64,000 nt of DNA from Baaleninema simplex PCC 7105 (GCF_000332355.1 NZ_KB235958.1:1023175-1087174); one strand, 5' to 3'. Shown: positions 52,787-61,613, numbered from the stretch's first letter. Numbers and translations: made by a program. Notes: a model not told the origin generated them from the letters alone.

Positions 52787-53953
52787 ATGGGATACCAGCG
52801 AATTCACAGACCCAGTCAAAACTCCTCTCAACCGCAACCGCGTACCTAGGCGAAGTCTTTAGAGAAGAAGCAAGATCCCCCGAAGTTGCGAGATCCATTT
52901 AATCCTTCAGAAGATTCCGATCCTAACAACTCAGATCGCTACGAGCTTCCCACGAGTGGGTTTAGCATTGTGGACTCACCCATGCCAATACATCCTCCAA
53001 ATCTCGATCGGGAGTCATCGGTGAGTTCGGAGGAAGAAGAGGAGAAGACGACGGAAGAGGAAAACAACATCAGCGATCTGGGAGTTAAAAGCGCACTTCC
53101 GAACAGTTCCCCGACACAGCAAAGTGATGAAGATACATCTCTAGTAGCACAAATCTATGATGAAAGCAGGGCTGAGGATAGAGATTTCTTGCGCCCACTG
53201 GTAGTAGAACTCGCTAACAACGTATACACAATTCCTCCCGAAAAGCTCAATGACGGTGAAAAGCAAATCGTTGAAGAGGCTGCAAGGGATGCCATTCCAA
53301 GGCTTTTGAAGTTTTCTGTGCTTACTGGAATAACTCAACTCGAACCAATTGCTTACATCATTGCGACAGCCGAACATGAATCTTATTTTGGTGCCACCTT
53401 ATACGGTCATAACTATATGTATGAATATTCAGGTGAACGACCGGGGAGTCAGCAAGAGCAAGACTATTTTAACAATGCATATGGAGGAAGAAATGGGAAC
53501 GATCGAGTAAATGACGGCTACAAATATAGAGGTCGAGGTTTTGTCCAAATTACGGGAGAAGCGAATTACGATAAAATGCAGGAAGTTTACAATAGGGCAA
53601 TTAGTAATCCAACCGCTCTCGAACGCCAAGCTAATATCGATCTTAGCCCCATCGACTTAGTTAACAACCCAGATATCGCAGCAGACGATCGTGATGTTGC
53701 CGCTCGAATAGCAGTTTTAGGTATGCAACAGGGTATATTTAGACCGCCGAATAACAACTTGCCATTCTTTTTTCGAGTAAATGCCCCACGTAATGAGCGT
53801 GCGCGCCGCCAGCGGTTTGAAAATGCACGTCAAATTGTCAACCCTGACGATCGAGCTGGATACATTGCAGGAAGGGCAGAAGCATATTATCAGACGTTAA
53901 CTAGATTCTTTGAGAGTGGTTATTTGCCCAGCAGTATTGTTGAATTTTCATAA
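52787..53953 (+). pseudogene. GH19-like lytic enzyme with a 20-residue leader cut by an in-frame TAG
   Basis: From the ATG at 52787 the frame reads MGYQRIHRPSQNSSQPQPRT, stops at TAG (52847-52849), and goes on in the same frame as AKSLEKKQDPPKLRDPFNP into the open frame 52886-53953. A short basic, Gln/Ser/Pro-rich leader of this kind is common at the start of cyanobacterial toxin-like proteins, including DUF4157-type cargo of contractile injection systems; that likeness is my reading, not a search result. Read-through, a recent nonsense mutation or a sequencing error would all explain it. Confidence 0.6.
52886..53953 (+). CDS. GH19 chitinase/endolysin-like protein
   Basis: The 355-residue frame begins at a TTG with no good ribosome-binding site, so the true start is probably the upstream ATG at 52787, beyond a TAG. 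Residues 1-85 are acidic and low-complexity (SSEEEEEKTTEEE). From about 100 the sequence fits the GH19/lysozyme-like fold: TAEHESYFGATLYG with the candidate catalytic Glu (about 161-165), then YKYRGRGFVQITGEANYDKM (about 213-232), the most conserved stretch of GH19 endolysins. It should cleave chitin or peptidoglycan. With no signal peptide it would need a phage-like or injection route to reach its target. It has no lysis neighbours. Confidence 0.78.
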   Translation: MRDPFNPSEDSDPNNSDRYELPTSGFSIVDSPMPIHPPNLDRESSVSSEEEEEKTTEEENNISDLGVKSALPNSSPTQQSDEDTSLVAQIYDESRAEDRDFLRPLVVELANNVYTIPPEKLNDGEKQIVEEAARDAIPRLLKFSVLTGITQLEPIAYIIATAEHESYFGATLYGHNYMYEYSGERPGSQQEQDYFNNAYGGRNGNDRVNDGYKYRGRGFVQITGEANYDKMQEVYNRAISNPTALERQANIDLSPIDLVNNPDIAADDRDVAARIAVLGMQQGIFRPPNNNLPFFFRVNAPRNERARRQRFENARQIVNPDDRAGYIAGRAEAYYQTLTRFFESGYLPSSIVEFS

Positions 53954-54306
53954 AAATAAGACGAGAGCAAGCCTAAATCTGGTGTAAAATACCAATATAC
54001 ATAATACAGGCTCTGGCTCCTGTGATGCTATCCACAAATTCAACGGGATGGCTCTATTTCTCTTTCTTCTATTGCTGTTGGAACTAGAACTTCGAGCGCA
54101 ATCGTTGAATTTTGATTGAGGATAGAGTTTGAAACATCCCTTGAAATCCAGCTTTTCAGAAAGTTCAGAGCCTGCTCAAACAGGGCTTGATTGTGATTTC
54201 AAGAATCATTCATTTCAAAAAAATTAGAATATGAAGATTTTAAAAATTGCGGCTTTGCATGGATTAGATTTTTGGGTTTAGCCTTATTGCTAATATTCGT
54301 AAAATT
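53954..54306. other. Gene-free spacer
   Basis: I see no coding region, repeat or clear hairpin between the GH19-like gene and the IS630 element. Composition becomes A+T-rich toward the IS end. Confidence 0.5.
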
Positions 54307-54968
54307 TATATAGCAATCCTAAGTCATTCATGGAAAGCATTGTGCTCTAATAGAGTAGATTGAACTTAAACTCGAGAAACCTCAATGACCATTATCAATG
54401 AATTGAATGATTTTATTTCCCAAACCAAAGAAGCAAGAGAAGTGAAGAGAGCTTTGGCTGCCAAAATGATTTTATCTGGGAAGTCTTATCACGAAATCAT
54501 GGAAATTCTACAAGTCTCTTCCAGTTTTATTAGCTACTGGAAAAACCAGGCACTTTTTCAGGAAGTTGAGAGTTTAAAACTTCAGTACAAAGGAAGTCAA
54601 GGCTATTTAAATTCTACCCAAAAAACCAAAGTAATTGAATGGATACAGGGGCGAGATTATCTAAGAGTCTCTGATTTAAAGCGTCATTTATATCAAGAAT
54701 ATAATGTCGTGTATGCCTCAGACCAAAGCTATTATGATTTATTAAAAAGCGCTAAAATGAGCTGGAAGAAGGCTCAAAAAAAGAATCCTAAAAAAGATGA
54801 AGAGCTGGTCAAGCAAAAAAAAGAAGAAATTGAGAAAAAATTAAAATCCTGGGAGGAAGACATAAAAGCTGGAAAGCTGGCTGTGGGGAGCATCTAGTTA
54901 AGGCAATGAGTAGAAATACGCATTGACAGAGGTTCGAGAATAGAGAGGAAAGCATTCCCCAGTCGTCA

Positions 54969-55157
54969 ATGACCCCAGAAGAACGTCAAAAACTCAAACA
55001 AGCTGCCGAGACGATCGCCGATATCCTGTACCAAAATACCCCTAAAGAGAAAGTCCAAGACTTCGAGAGCATCGAGCTGAGCCTGCGCGACCACTGGCTC
55101 GAAACCCTTGGCCCGGAACTGGCCCTATTTTTTTGCCCAAAGCAGCCAGACTCGTAG
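54969..55157 (+). CDS. ISKra4-family transposase, first frame
   Basis: The 62-residue frame begins with ATG 83 bp inside the left end and reads MTPEERQKLKQAAETIADIL, LYQNTPKEKV and RDHWLETLGPELALFF, matching the N-terminus of the related copy at 1-220. At the T7 run 55128-55134 it leaves the family match and soon stops. The match resumes one base further on in the frame of 55108-56025. Either a programmed +1 (or -2) slip on the T-run produces the full protein, or the element carries a frameshift mutation. Confidence 0.75.
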   Translation: MTPEERQKLKQAAETIADILYQNTPKEKVQDFESIELSLRDHWLETLGPELALFFCPKQPDS

Positions 55158-56025
55158 CGGACGAGAACGAAAAATTAGGAGCTGTATTGGAGAAGTCTCC
55201 CTAACCAGTAATCAAGCCAAACGCTTAAAGGTTAAGCCCCGCACACGAGTGAGTCCTCATCTAGAACGTTGTTCGTTGCTCCTTTGTGCCAACGAATCCT
55301 TCGCTAACGCTGAAGTCGATATCGAAGTCCTGACTGGGGTCAAGGTTTCTCACGGCACTCAGCATCGCCAAGCCCGCCAAAACGCACTGTCATTGAGCCA
55401 AAGCCAAGACTCGGTGAGGGAAATGAGTGTTGATGGTGGCAAGGTGCGACTACGCACCCCTAAAGGACAAGAAAGTCTCTGGCGCGACTACAAAGCCATT
55501 GCTCTACACGGACAGGTTTGTGCCGCCGTCTTTCAAGACAACGCTCAATTGGCCGACTGGGTACGCCAACAGCCAAGGGCTGAGTCGGTGAGTGTCGTGG
55601 CCGACGGTCATCCCGGTGTCTGGAATTTGGCTCGTGATTGCCTCAAGGAATCCCAACGCCAGGAAATCCTCGACTGGTATCACTTGATAGAAAATCTGCA
55701 TCGGGTTGGGGGTTCAAGCCAACGTTTAGAAGCGGTACGAGAGCATTTGTGGCAGGGTGAGGTCGAAGCCGCGGGGGCCGAGTTCGGCCAGTGGCGTACT
55801 CCAGAAGTGGTCAACTTCCTCAACTATATAGAGCGCCATTCTCATCGCTTACCGAATTATGCCCAACGCCAGGAAAACGGCCAGGTCATTGGTTCGGGGG
55901 AAGTTGAATCGACTATTAAACGCATTGGTTTGAGAATGAAGATTTCCGGAGCGCAGTGGAATCGAGAGAATGTCAATCCCATGTTGCGTTTACGCTGTGC
56001 TTATCTCAATCGCGAGTTGGCTTAA
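55108..56025 (+). CDS. ISKra4-family transposase, main frame
   Basis: The 305-residue frame opens before the T-run and continues the transposase as FFAQSSQTRSGRERK. The DDE residues are visible in SVDGGKVRL (about residue 115), VVADGHPGVWN (about 172) and GSGEVESTIKRI (about 268). Together with the first frame the protein is about 350 residues, shorter than the 400-480 usual for the family; the region between the second Asp and the Glu is compact, so an internal deletion is possible. The stop lies 34 bp before the right inverted repeat. Confidence 0.82.
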   Translation: MARNWPYFFAQSSQTRSGRERKIRSCIGEVSLTSNQAKRLKVKPRTRVSPHLERCSLLLCANESFANAEVDIEVLTGVKVSHGTQHRQARQNALSLSQSQDSVREMSVDGGKVRLRTPKGQESLWRDYKAIALHGQVCAAVFQDNAQLADWVRQQPRAESVSVVADGHPGVWNLARDCLKESQRQEILDWYHLIENLHRVGGSSQRLEAVREHLWQGEVEAAGAEFGQWRTPEVVNFLNYIERHSHRLPNYAQRQENGQVIGSGEVESTIKRIGLRMKISGAQWNRENVNPMLRLRCAYLNRELA

Positions 56026-56742
56026 GTATTTTTACTCATTACTTAAAATAGATGCTCCCTGGCTGTGTTTATGATTGACGAATGCCATCTTCTTTGGGAA
56101 GACCTCTTAAGTTATGTGTGGGGTAAAACAAAAATAAGAGTCGAAATTCCCATTAAAAATGAAAAAAGTCGTCAAACTTATTCTGGAGCATTAGATTATC
56201 AAACTCATGAATTTATTGTTCGAGAATATCCTCAAGCTAATACCGAGAATACCATTGATTTTGTTGAGTATTTACAAGAACAAAGACCCGAACAGAGATT
56301 GGCTATATTTTGGGATGGCGCCAAGTATCATGACTCTAAAGAATTTCGTGAATTCTTAAAGGGATTAAATGGTGAATTAGATGAAGATGAATGGTTGATT
56401 ATCTGCACGAAATTTGCTCCAAATGCTCCCGAGCAAAACCCAGTTGAAGATATTTGGCTACAGACGAAGAACTTTCTTAGACAGTTTTATCATCTCTGTG
56501 ATTCATTTAAAATTGTCAGAGAGTTATTTAAGTTTTTTGCTGATGGTCAAATCTTTGATTTCCCCAAACTTCATCACTATGGAGTTTTGCCACAAGTCAC
56601 TTAGGGTTGCTATATAAGCCAATTTAAAAAGATATTTGTTTTTTTAACATCGATTTTATTTGAAAGATGACATCATTATATTGTAAGCAATAATCATTTG
56701 AAAAAAAATTTAAAATTTTTCAAAAAAAAATAAACTCATTTT

Positions 56743-56772
56743 AGACAATATTTAAAATTTTAAATATTGTCT
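56743..56772. promoter_or_regulatory. Perfect 30-bp palindrome upstream of the LRR genes
   Basis: AGACAATATTTAAAA is followed directly by its reverse complement. It lies 46 bp before the start of the first LRR gene in a very A+T-rich stretch; a second, less perfect palindrome (TTTGAAAAA...TTTTTCAAA) lies at about 56696-56724. It could be an operator or a hairpin terminator for the IS630 side. Confidence 0.45.
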
Positions 56773-56817
56773 GATTAATATTATAGAAGCTCTTACTTAA
56801 AAAAGAGAAAAACAAAA

Positions 56818-58215
56818 ATGAAGAAAGCCTTAACTGTAGCGTTACTATCAGCGATAACGGTCAATTTTTGCGATCGACGAGCCGTCGTTCGAGTTCCACC
56901 TCAAGAGTTTGAGACGTTTGGCGATTGGTGTCGAAACTTAGAGCAGTTGACACCGGAAGCCAGACATACCGTCAAAATCTTATTAAAAAAAGCTGACACA
57001 GAAGATTGCGATCGAGCTGAGGAAATTCTCACCAGCCTGACAGAACTGAGTTTATGGAACAAGCCAATTAAAGATATTACACCGTTAGCGAGTTTCACGA
57101 ATCTGACCGAGTTGACCCTTGAGAGCCTTCAACTCGAGGACATCACCCCCTTAGCCCATCTCACCAATTTGAGAACGCTCAAACTTGAAGAGAATCAAAT
57201 CGAGGACATCACCCCCTTAGCCAATCTCACCCATCTGAACGAGCTGGGACTCTATAAGAATCAAATCAAGGACATCACCCCCTTAGCCAATCTCACCCAT
57301 CTGAATAAGCTTTGGCTAAGCCACAACCAAATCGAGGATATCACCCCCTTAGCCAATCTCACCCATCTGAACGAGTTGGCACTCATCAAAAACCAAATCG
57401 AGGACATCACTCCCTTAGCTAATCTCACCCACCTGAATAAGCTTTGGCTCGTAGAAAATCAAATTGAGGACGTGACCCCCTTAGGGAACTTGACTCACTT
57501 AAGATTGCTCAAACTCGAAGAGAATCAAATCGAGGACGTCACCCCCTTAGCCAACCTTACCAACCTCATCACACTCAACCTTAATAAAAATCAAATCGAG
57601 GAGGTGGCTCCCTTAGCCAACTTAACGAACCTAGAGATCCTGACTATCAAAGAGAATCAAATTAAAGATGTGTCACCGTTAGCCGGCATGACGAACCTAG
57701 GATGGCTCAAACTCGAAGCCAATCAAATCGAGGACATCACAGCCTTAGCCAACCTCACTAATCTGAACAGGCTTAAACTCTCTTTCAATCAAATCGAGGA
57801 CATGACTCCCTTAGCCAACCTTACCAACCTGAAATGGCTGGGACTCAGTGCTAATCGCATTGAGGACGTGACTCCCTTAGCCAATCTCACTAATTTAATC
57901 GAACTCGAACTCAGTAAAAATCAAATCCAGGACGTGACCTTGCTGGCAAACCTCACTGAACTCTATTGGCTCGGACTTGCAGCCAATCAAATCGAGGACA
58001 TCACCCCCTTAACCAACTTAACTCGACTGGATGAGCTATCTCTTTGGGAAAATCAAATCAAAGATGTGTCACCTTTAGCCAGCTTAATCTATTTGGACGA
58101 GCTGTCTCTCTGGGGAAATCCCATTATCGATCGAACCTGTCCCCTTCCCGATGAAAGAGTTTGTCAGTTTGATTGGCCTTATATTCCCACACCCTTACGA
58201 GGAGGACGACCCTAG
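56818..58215 (+). CDS. Leucine-rich-repeat protein 1
   Basis: The 465-residue protein has a hydrophobic N-terminus (KKALTVALLSAITVNFC) that looks like a signal peptide, possibly of a lipoprotein although VNFC is not a good lipobox. An N-terminal cap with Cys pairs (WCRNL, EDCDRAE) precedes 17 internalin-like repeats of 22 residues of the form LANLTNLxxLxLxxNQIEDVTP (about 75-435), and a C-terminal cap with DRTCPLPDERVCQFDWP. Such proteins are usually exposed binding proteins. Two tandem paralogs follow. Poly-A/AG-rich sequence (AAAAGAGAAAAAC) precedes the ATG. Confidence 0.85.
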   Translation: MKKALTVALLSAITVNFCDRRAVVRVPPQEFETFGDWCRNLEQLTPEARHTVKILLKKADTEDCDRAEEILTSLTELSLWNKPIKDITPLASFTNLTELTLESLQLEDITPLAHLTNLRTLKLEENQIEDITPLANLTHLNELGLYKNQIKDITPLANLTHLNKLWLSHNQIEDITPLANLTHLNELALIKNQIEDITPLANLTHLNKLWLVENQIEDVTPLGNLTHLRLLKLEENQIEDVTPLANLTNLITLNLNKNQIEEVAPLANLTNLEILTIKENQIKDVSPLAGMTNLGWLKLEANQIEDITALANLTNLNRLKLSFNQIEDMTPLANLTNLKWLGLSANRIEDVTPLANLTNLIELELSKNQIQDVTLLANLTELYWLGLAANQIEDITPLTNLTRLDELSLWENQIKDVSPLASLIYLDELSLWGNPIIDRTCPLPDERVCQFDWPYIPTPLRGGRP

Positions 58216-58302
58216 GACAAATAAATGGGTTTTAAAGATTCAATTTAAAGATTCAATATTTAACGACGTACAAAAAATTAGTGAAAACGAGATGAAAAAT
58301 CC

Positions 58303-59535
58303 ATGAAGAAAGCATTGAGTCTGGCGTTACTATCAGCAATAACCTTCAAATTTTGTGGTAAACGTGCTGTCATTGAATTTCAGCCAAGCCACCCTGAAGA
58401 GTTGAATAGTTTTGGCGATTGGTGTCGAAATCCAGAGTTATTGACCTCCGAAGCTCGATATACATTTTCACTCTTGCTAAGAGAGACTGAAACCAACGAT
58501 TGCGATCGAGCTGAATCTCAACTCAATAACCTAACAAAACTTAAACTTAATGGGAATCAAATCGAGGATATAACCCCCTTAGCCAAGCTCACACATCTCC
58601 GCGAACTTGAACTCAGCAATAATCGAATCAAGGACGTGACTCCCTTAGCCAACCTCACCAATTTGAACGAGCTTTGGCTGAGTACAAATCGAATCGAGGA
58701 CATCACCCCTTTAGCCAATCTCACTAATTTGAAGAAGCTTGGACTCAGTCGGAATCGACTTAAGTATATTACTCCCTTAGTCAGCTTAACCCATCTCAAC
58801 GAGCTTTGGCTCAAAGACAATCAAATTGAGGATGTGACCCCGTTAGGAAGCTTGATTAACCTAACAGAACTCAAACTCAATGGGAATCAAATTGAGGAGG
58901 TTACACCCTTAACCCACCTCACCAACCTCATCTCACTTAAACTCAATGAGAATCAAATCGAGGAGGTGGCTCCCTTAGCCAACTTAACGAACCTAGAGAC
59001 CTTAACTCTCAAAGAGAATCAAATCAAAGATGTGTCACCGTTAGCCAGCCTGACGAACCTAGCCAAACTAGAACTCGAAGCCAATCAAATCGAAGACGTG
59101 ACTCCCTTAGCCAACCTCACTAATCTGAACGAGCTTAGACTCTCTTTCAATCAAATCGAAGACGTGACTCCCTTAGCTAAGCTTACCAACCTGAAATGGC
59201 TGGGACTCAGTGCCAATCAAATCGAAGACGTGACTCCCTTAGTCCATCTCACTAATTTAATCGAACTCGAACTCAGTAAAAATAAAATTCAGGATGTCAC
59301 CCCACTCGCGAACCTCACTGAACTCATTTGGCTCGGACTTGGAGCCAATCAAATTGAGGACGTGACCCCCTTAGCTCATCCCAATTTAACGGGTTTGAGC
59401 GAGCTATCTCTCTGGGGAAATCCTACGATCGATCGAACCTGTCCTCGTCCCCACGAAAGTCTTTGCCAGTTTGATTGGCCTTATGTTTCTACACCCTTAA
59501 TAAGAAGACGACCCTATAGCAATCCTCCTAGATGA
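58303..59535 (+). CDS. Leucine-rich-repeat protein 2, C-terminus altered by a mobile repeat
   Basis: The 410-residue paralog of 56818-58215 has the same leader (KKALSLALLSAITFKFC), Cys-containing cap and 14 repeats, ending DRTCPRPHESLCQFDWP. Its paralogs end in GRP plus stop; here a type D mobile repeat begins at 59515, within what was CGA CCC TAA, so the protein reads through RRRP into YSNPPR before a stop provided by the repeat. From about 58950 on the DNA is almost identical to the third gene, pointing to recent duplication or gene conversion. The upstream 90 bases are similar to those before gene 3. Confidence 0.85.
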   Translation: MKKALSLALLSAITFKFCGKRAVIEFQPSHPEELNSFGDWCRNPELLTSEARYTFSLLLRETETNDCDRAESQLNNLTKLKLNGNQIEDITPLAKLTHLRELELSNNRIKDVTPLANLTNLNELWLSTNRIEDITPLANLTNLKKLGLSRNRLKYITPLVSLTHLNELWLKDNQIEDVTPLGSLINLTELKLNGNQIEEVTPLTHLTNLISLKLNENQIEEVAPLANLTNLETLTLKENQIKDVSPLASLTNLAKLELEANQIEDVTPLANLTNLNELRLSFNQIEDVTPLAKLTNLKWLGLSANQIEDVTPLVHLTNLIELELSKNKIQDVTPLANLTELIWLGLGANQIEDVTPLAHPNLTGLSELSLWGNPTIDRTCPRPHESLCQFDWPYVSTPLIRRRPYSNPPR

Positions 59536-59610
59536 ATCGTGAAAAGATCGACTCCCTAAACCCTTGCTATAGCTAGATTGAGAATCCACAATTAATTGAG
59601 GACTGCTATA
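59515..59610. mobile_element. Short non-autonomous IS630-type element (type D)
   Basis: The 96-bp element has ends TATAGCAATCCTC and GAGGACTGCTATA. The pre-insertion site can be read from the paralogous spacer as CCCTAAGATAAATAG, so it entered at TA. It replaces the stop codon of LRR gene 2. Confidence 0.75.
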
Positions 59611-59681
59611 AGATAAATAGATTTTAAAGATTCAATATTTAACAATGTACAAAAAATTAGTGAAGACGAGATAAAAAATCC

Positions 59682-60962
59682 ATGAAGAAAGCATTGAGTC
59701 TGGCGTTTATATCAGCAATGACGGTCAACTTTTGTAGTCAACCTCCTGTCGTTCGAATTCAGCCGAACCACCCTCGAAAGTTTGAGAGTTTCGGCGATTG
59801 GTGTCGAAACCCAGAATTATTAACAGTAGAAGCTAGATATACAGTATCCGTGGTGTTAAGAGAGATTGAAGCGGACGATTGCGATCGAGCTGAATCTAAA
59901 CTCAAGTACCTAAGAAAGCTAGAACTCTACAATCGAGAAATTCGAGACGTCACTCCCCTAGCAACTCTTACAAGTCTGCGTGAGTTTAGACTTCCTGGCA
60001 ATCAAATCGAAGATATTACTCCCTTAGCCCATCTCACCAATTTAACAACCCTGGGACTCGGTGGCAATCAAATCGAAGATATTACCCCCTTAACCTATCT
60101 CACCAATTTAACAACCCTTCGACTTGGAGACAATCAAATCGAAGATATTACCCCCTTAGCCCATCTCACCAATTTAACAACCCTTCGACTTGGAGACAAT
60201 CAAATCGAAGATATTACCCCCTTAGCCCATCTCACTAACCTGACAATCCTTGGACTCGGTGGCAATCAAATCGAAGATATTACCCCCTTAGCCCATCTCA
60301 CTAACCTGACAATCCTTGGACTCAGCAGTAATAAAGTTGAAGACATCACAGCCATAGCAAACCTCACCAACCTCATATCACTTGAACTCGAAAAAAATCA
60401 AATTGAAGAGGTGGCTCCCTTAGCCAACTTAACGAATCTAGAGACCTTAACTCTCAAAGAGAATCAAATCAAAGATGTGTCACCGTTAGCCAGCCTGACG
60501 AACCTAGTCAAACTAGAACTCGAAGCCAATCAAATCGAAGACGTGACTCCCTTAGCCAACCTCACTAATCTGAACGAGCTTAGACTCTCTTTCAATCAAA
60601 TCGAAGACGTGACTCCCTTAGCTAAGCTTACCAACCTAAAATGGCTGGGACTCAGTGCCAATCAAATCGAAGACGTGACTCCCTTAGCCCATCTCACTAA
60701 TTTAATCAAACTCGAACTCAGTAAAAATCAAATTCAGGATGTCACCCCACTCGCGAACCTCACTGAACTCATTTGGCTCGGACTTGGAGCCAATCAAATT
60801 GAGGACGTGACCCCCTTAGCTCATCCCAATTTAACGGGTTTGAGCGAGCTATCTCTCTGGGGAAATCCTACGATCGATCGAACCTGTCCTCGTCCCCACG
60901 AAAGTCTTTGCCAGTTTGATTGGCCTTATGTTTCTATACCTTTAAGAAGGGGACGGCCTTAA
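59682..60962 (+). CDS. Leucine-rich-repeat protein 3
   Basis: The 426-residue paralog has the leader KKALSLAFISAMTVNFC, the same Cys caps and 15 repeats. Repeats 3-7 are nearly identical to each other in DNA (LTTLRLGDNQIEDITPLAHL twice in a row), suggesting recent internal expansion by slippage or unequal crossing-over. The last seven repeats match LRR gene 2 almost base for base. It ends in RRGRP and a normal stop. All three LRR genes are co-directional and could share a promoter near 56770. Confidence 0.85.
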   Translation: MKKALSLAFISAMTVNFCSQPPVVRIQPNHPRKFESFGDWCRNPELLTVEARYTVSVVLREIEADDCDRAESKLKYLRKLELYNREIRDVTPLATLTSLREFRLPGNQIEDITPLAHLTNLTTLGLGGNQIEDITPLTYLTNLTTLRLGDNQIEDITPLAHLTNLTTLRLGDNQIEDITPLAHLTNLTILGLGGNQIEDITPLAHLTNLTILGLSSNKVEDITAIANLTNLISLELEKNQIEEVAPLANLTNLETLTLKENQIKDVSPLASLTNLVKLELEANQIEDVTPLANLTNLNELRLSFNQIEDVTPLAKLTNLKWLGLSANQIEDVTPLAHLTNLIKLELSKNQIQDVTPLANLTELIWLGLGANQIEDVTPLAHPNLTGLSELSLWGNPTIDRTCPRPHESLCQFDWPYVSIPLRRGRP

Positions 60963-61153
60963 GATCGATAAACGGGTTTTCAAAATTCAATATTATTAAT
61001 ATTCTCCAGAATTCTGTTGGTTGTTCGGCTCAATAAATTCTTACCTATTGTGTTAAAACTATCGCAAATTGTCTCGATCGCATCACTATAAATACTCTGT
61101 GCTTCACGCAACCATTATTTTAATTGATTTTTGTCGCTTTCTGGGGCTTTGGC

Positions 61154-61254
61154 TATAGCAGTATGACTTCGTTTGCATATCGTTTTCAATATGAATCATT
61201 GCGGTATGGGGTTTTCAGCCGATCTGTTTCCGCAAACCATTTAGGATTGCTATA
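61154..61254. mobile_element. Short IS630-type element (type A), copy 2
   Basis: 101 bp, ends TATAGCAGTATGAC and GGATTGCTATA, same length as the other two type A copies, with internal ATGGGGTTTTCAGCCGATC. Confidence 0.8.
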
Positions 61255-61259
61255 TTTTA

Positions 61260-61381
61260 TATAGTAACCCTAAATCAGTTGTGTAACAAAATTGAGACAA
61301 AAAGGGAATCGGGAACGAGGAACGGGGAATCAGATTTTTTCTGGTGTTTTAATTCTTGACGACTCATTTAGGACTACTATA
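61260..61381. mobile_element. Short IS630-type element (type C), copy 1
   Basis: About 122 bp, ends TATAGTAACCCTAAATC and GGACTACTATA. It contains GTTGTGTAACAAAATTGAGA, also seen in the next copy. It lies directly beside a type A copy. Confidence 0.7.
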
Positions 61382-61613
61382 TGTAGCAGCCTTAAATAAG
61401 TTGTGTAACAAAATCGACACAAAAAGCGAACAGAGAATCGGGTTTTGTTTGGTATTTTAATTTTTAAGGGTCTTCGGAGTTTGTGGTTATAAATGTATAA
61501 CATAATACAAAAAATAGAGGATTCGAGAGTCAAAACCCTTGAAATCTCGTGAAGTTAATTTTTCTGTCACCCTAAACCCCGAAGAGCCATTTTTAACAAC
61601 TCATTTAGGACTA
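61382..61613. mobile_element. Type C element, copy 2, with a type B element inside it
   Basis: The left part begins TGTAGCAGCCTTAAATAAG and continues GTTGTGTAACAAAATCGACA, matching type C copy 1; the right end ATTTAGGACTATA resumes after the type B insert (61468-61588) and one copy of its 8-bp duplication. Confidence 0.65.
61468..61588. mobile_element. Short non-autonomous element (type B), copy 1, 8-bp target duplication
   Basis: 121 bp, ends GGGTCTTCGGAGTTT and GGCTCTTCGGGGTTT (read inward), flanked by ATTTTTAA on both sides (61460-61467, 61589-61596). The 8-bp duplication and GGxTCTTCGG ends suggest an ISL3-type parent, which is inference. Confidence 0.8.

Larger units (their letters stand above)
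54886..56059 (+). mobile_element. ISKra4-family insertion sequence, complete, 8-bp target duplication
   Basis: The element is 1174 bp. Ends are GGGAGCATCTAGTTAAG on the left and GGGAGCATCTATTTTAAG read inward on the right, with AATGAGTA shared further in. The 8-bp repeat TGGCTGTG flanks it (54878-54885 and 56060-56067). Its insertion site lies in the IS630 transposase gene. Confidence 0.9.
54385..56604 (+). pseudogene. IS630-family transposase, split by the ISKra4-family element
   Basis: The N-terminal part (54385-54885) has a helix-turn-helix region (KSYHEIMEILQVSSSFISYW) and ends in GKLAV. The C-terminal part (56068-56604) begins FMIDECHLLWED. Removing 54886-56067 joins KLAV to FMIDE in frame and gives a full 345-residue DDE transposase with Asp in VFMIDECH, Asp in AIFWDGAKYHDS and Glu in NPVEDIW. 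Each half alone lacks either the DNA-binding or the catalytic part, so the protein is inactive now. The first half currently reads on into the inner element for GSI and stops. Confidence 0.88.
54307..56617 (+). mobile_element. IS630-family insertion sequence interrupted by an ISKra4-family element
   Basis: Terminal inverted repeats are TATATAGCAATCCTAAGT on the left and TATATAGCAACCCTAAGT read inward on the right, with TA target duplication as in IS630/Tc1 elements. Without the inner element it would be about 1130 bp. Several short elements in the window (types A, C and D below) share these ends. Confidence 0.87.

Noticed and set aside
56818-60962. Regular short DNA repeats that could be taken for a CRISPR array
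   Set aside because: The 66-bp period is the codon image of 22-residue LRRs in one open frame; there are no unique spacers between constant repeats.
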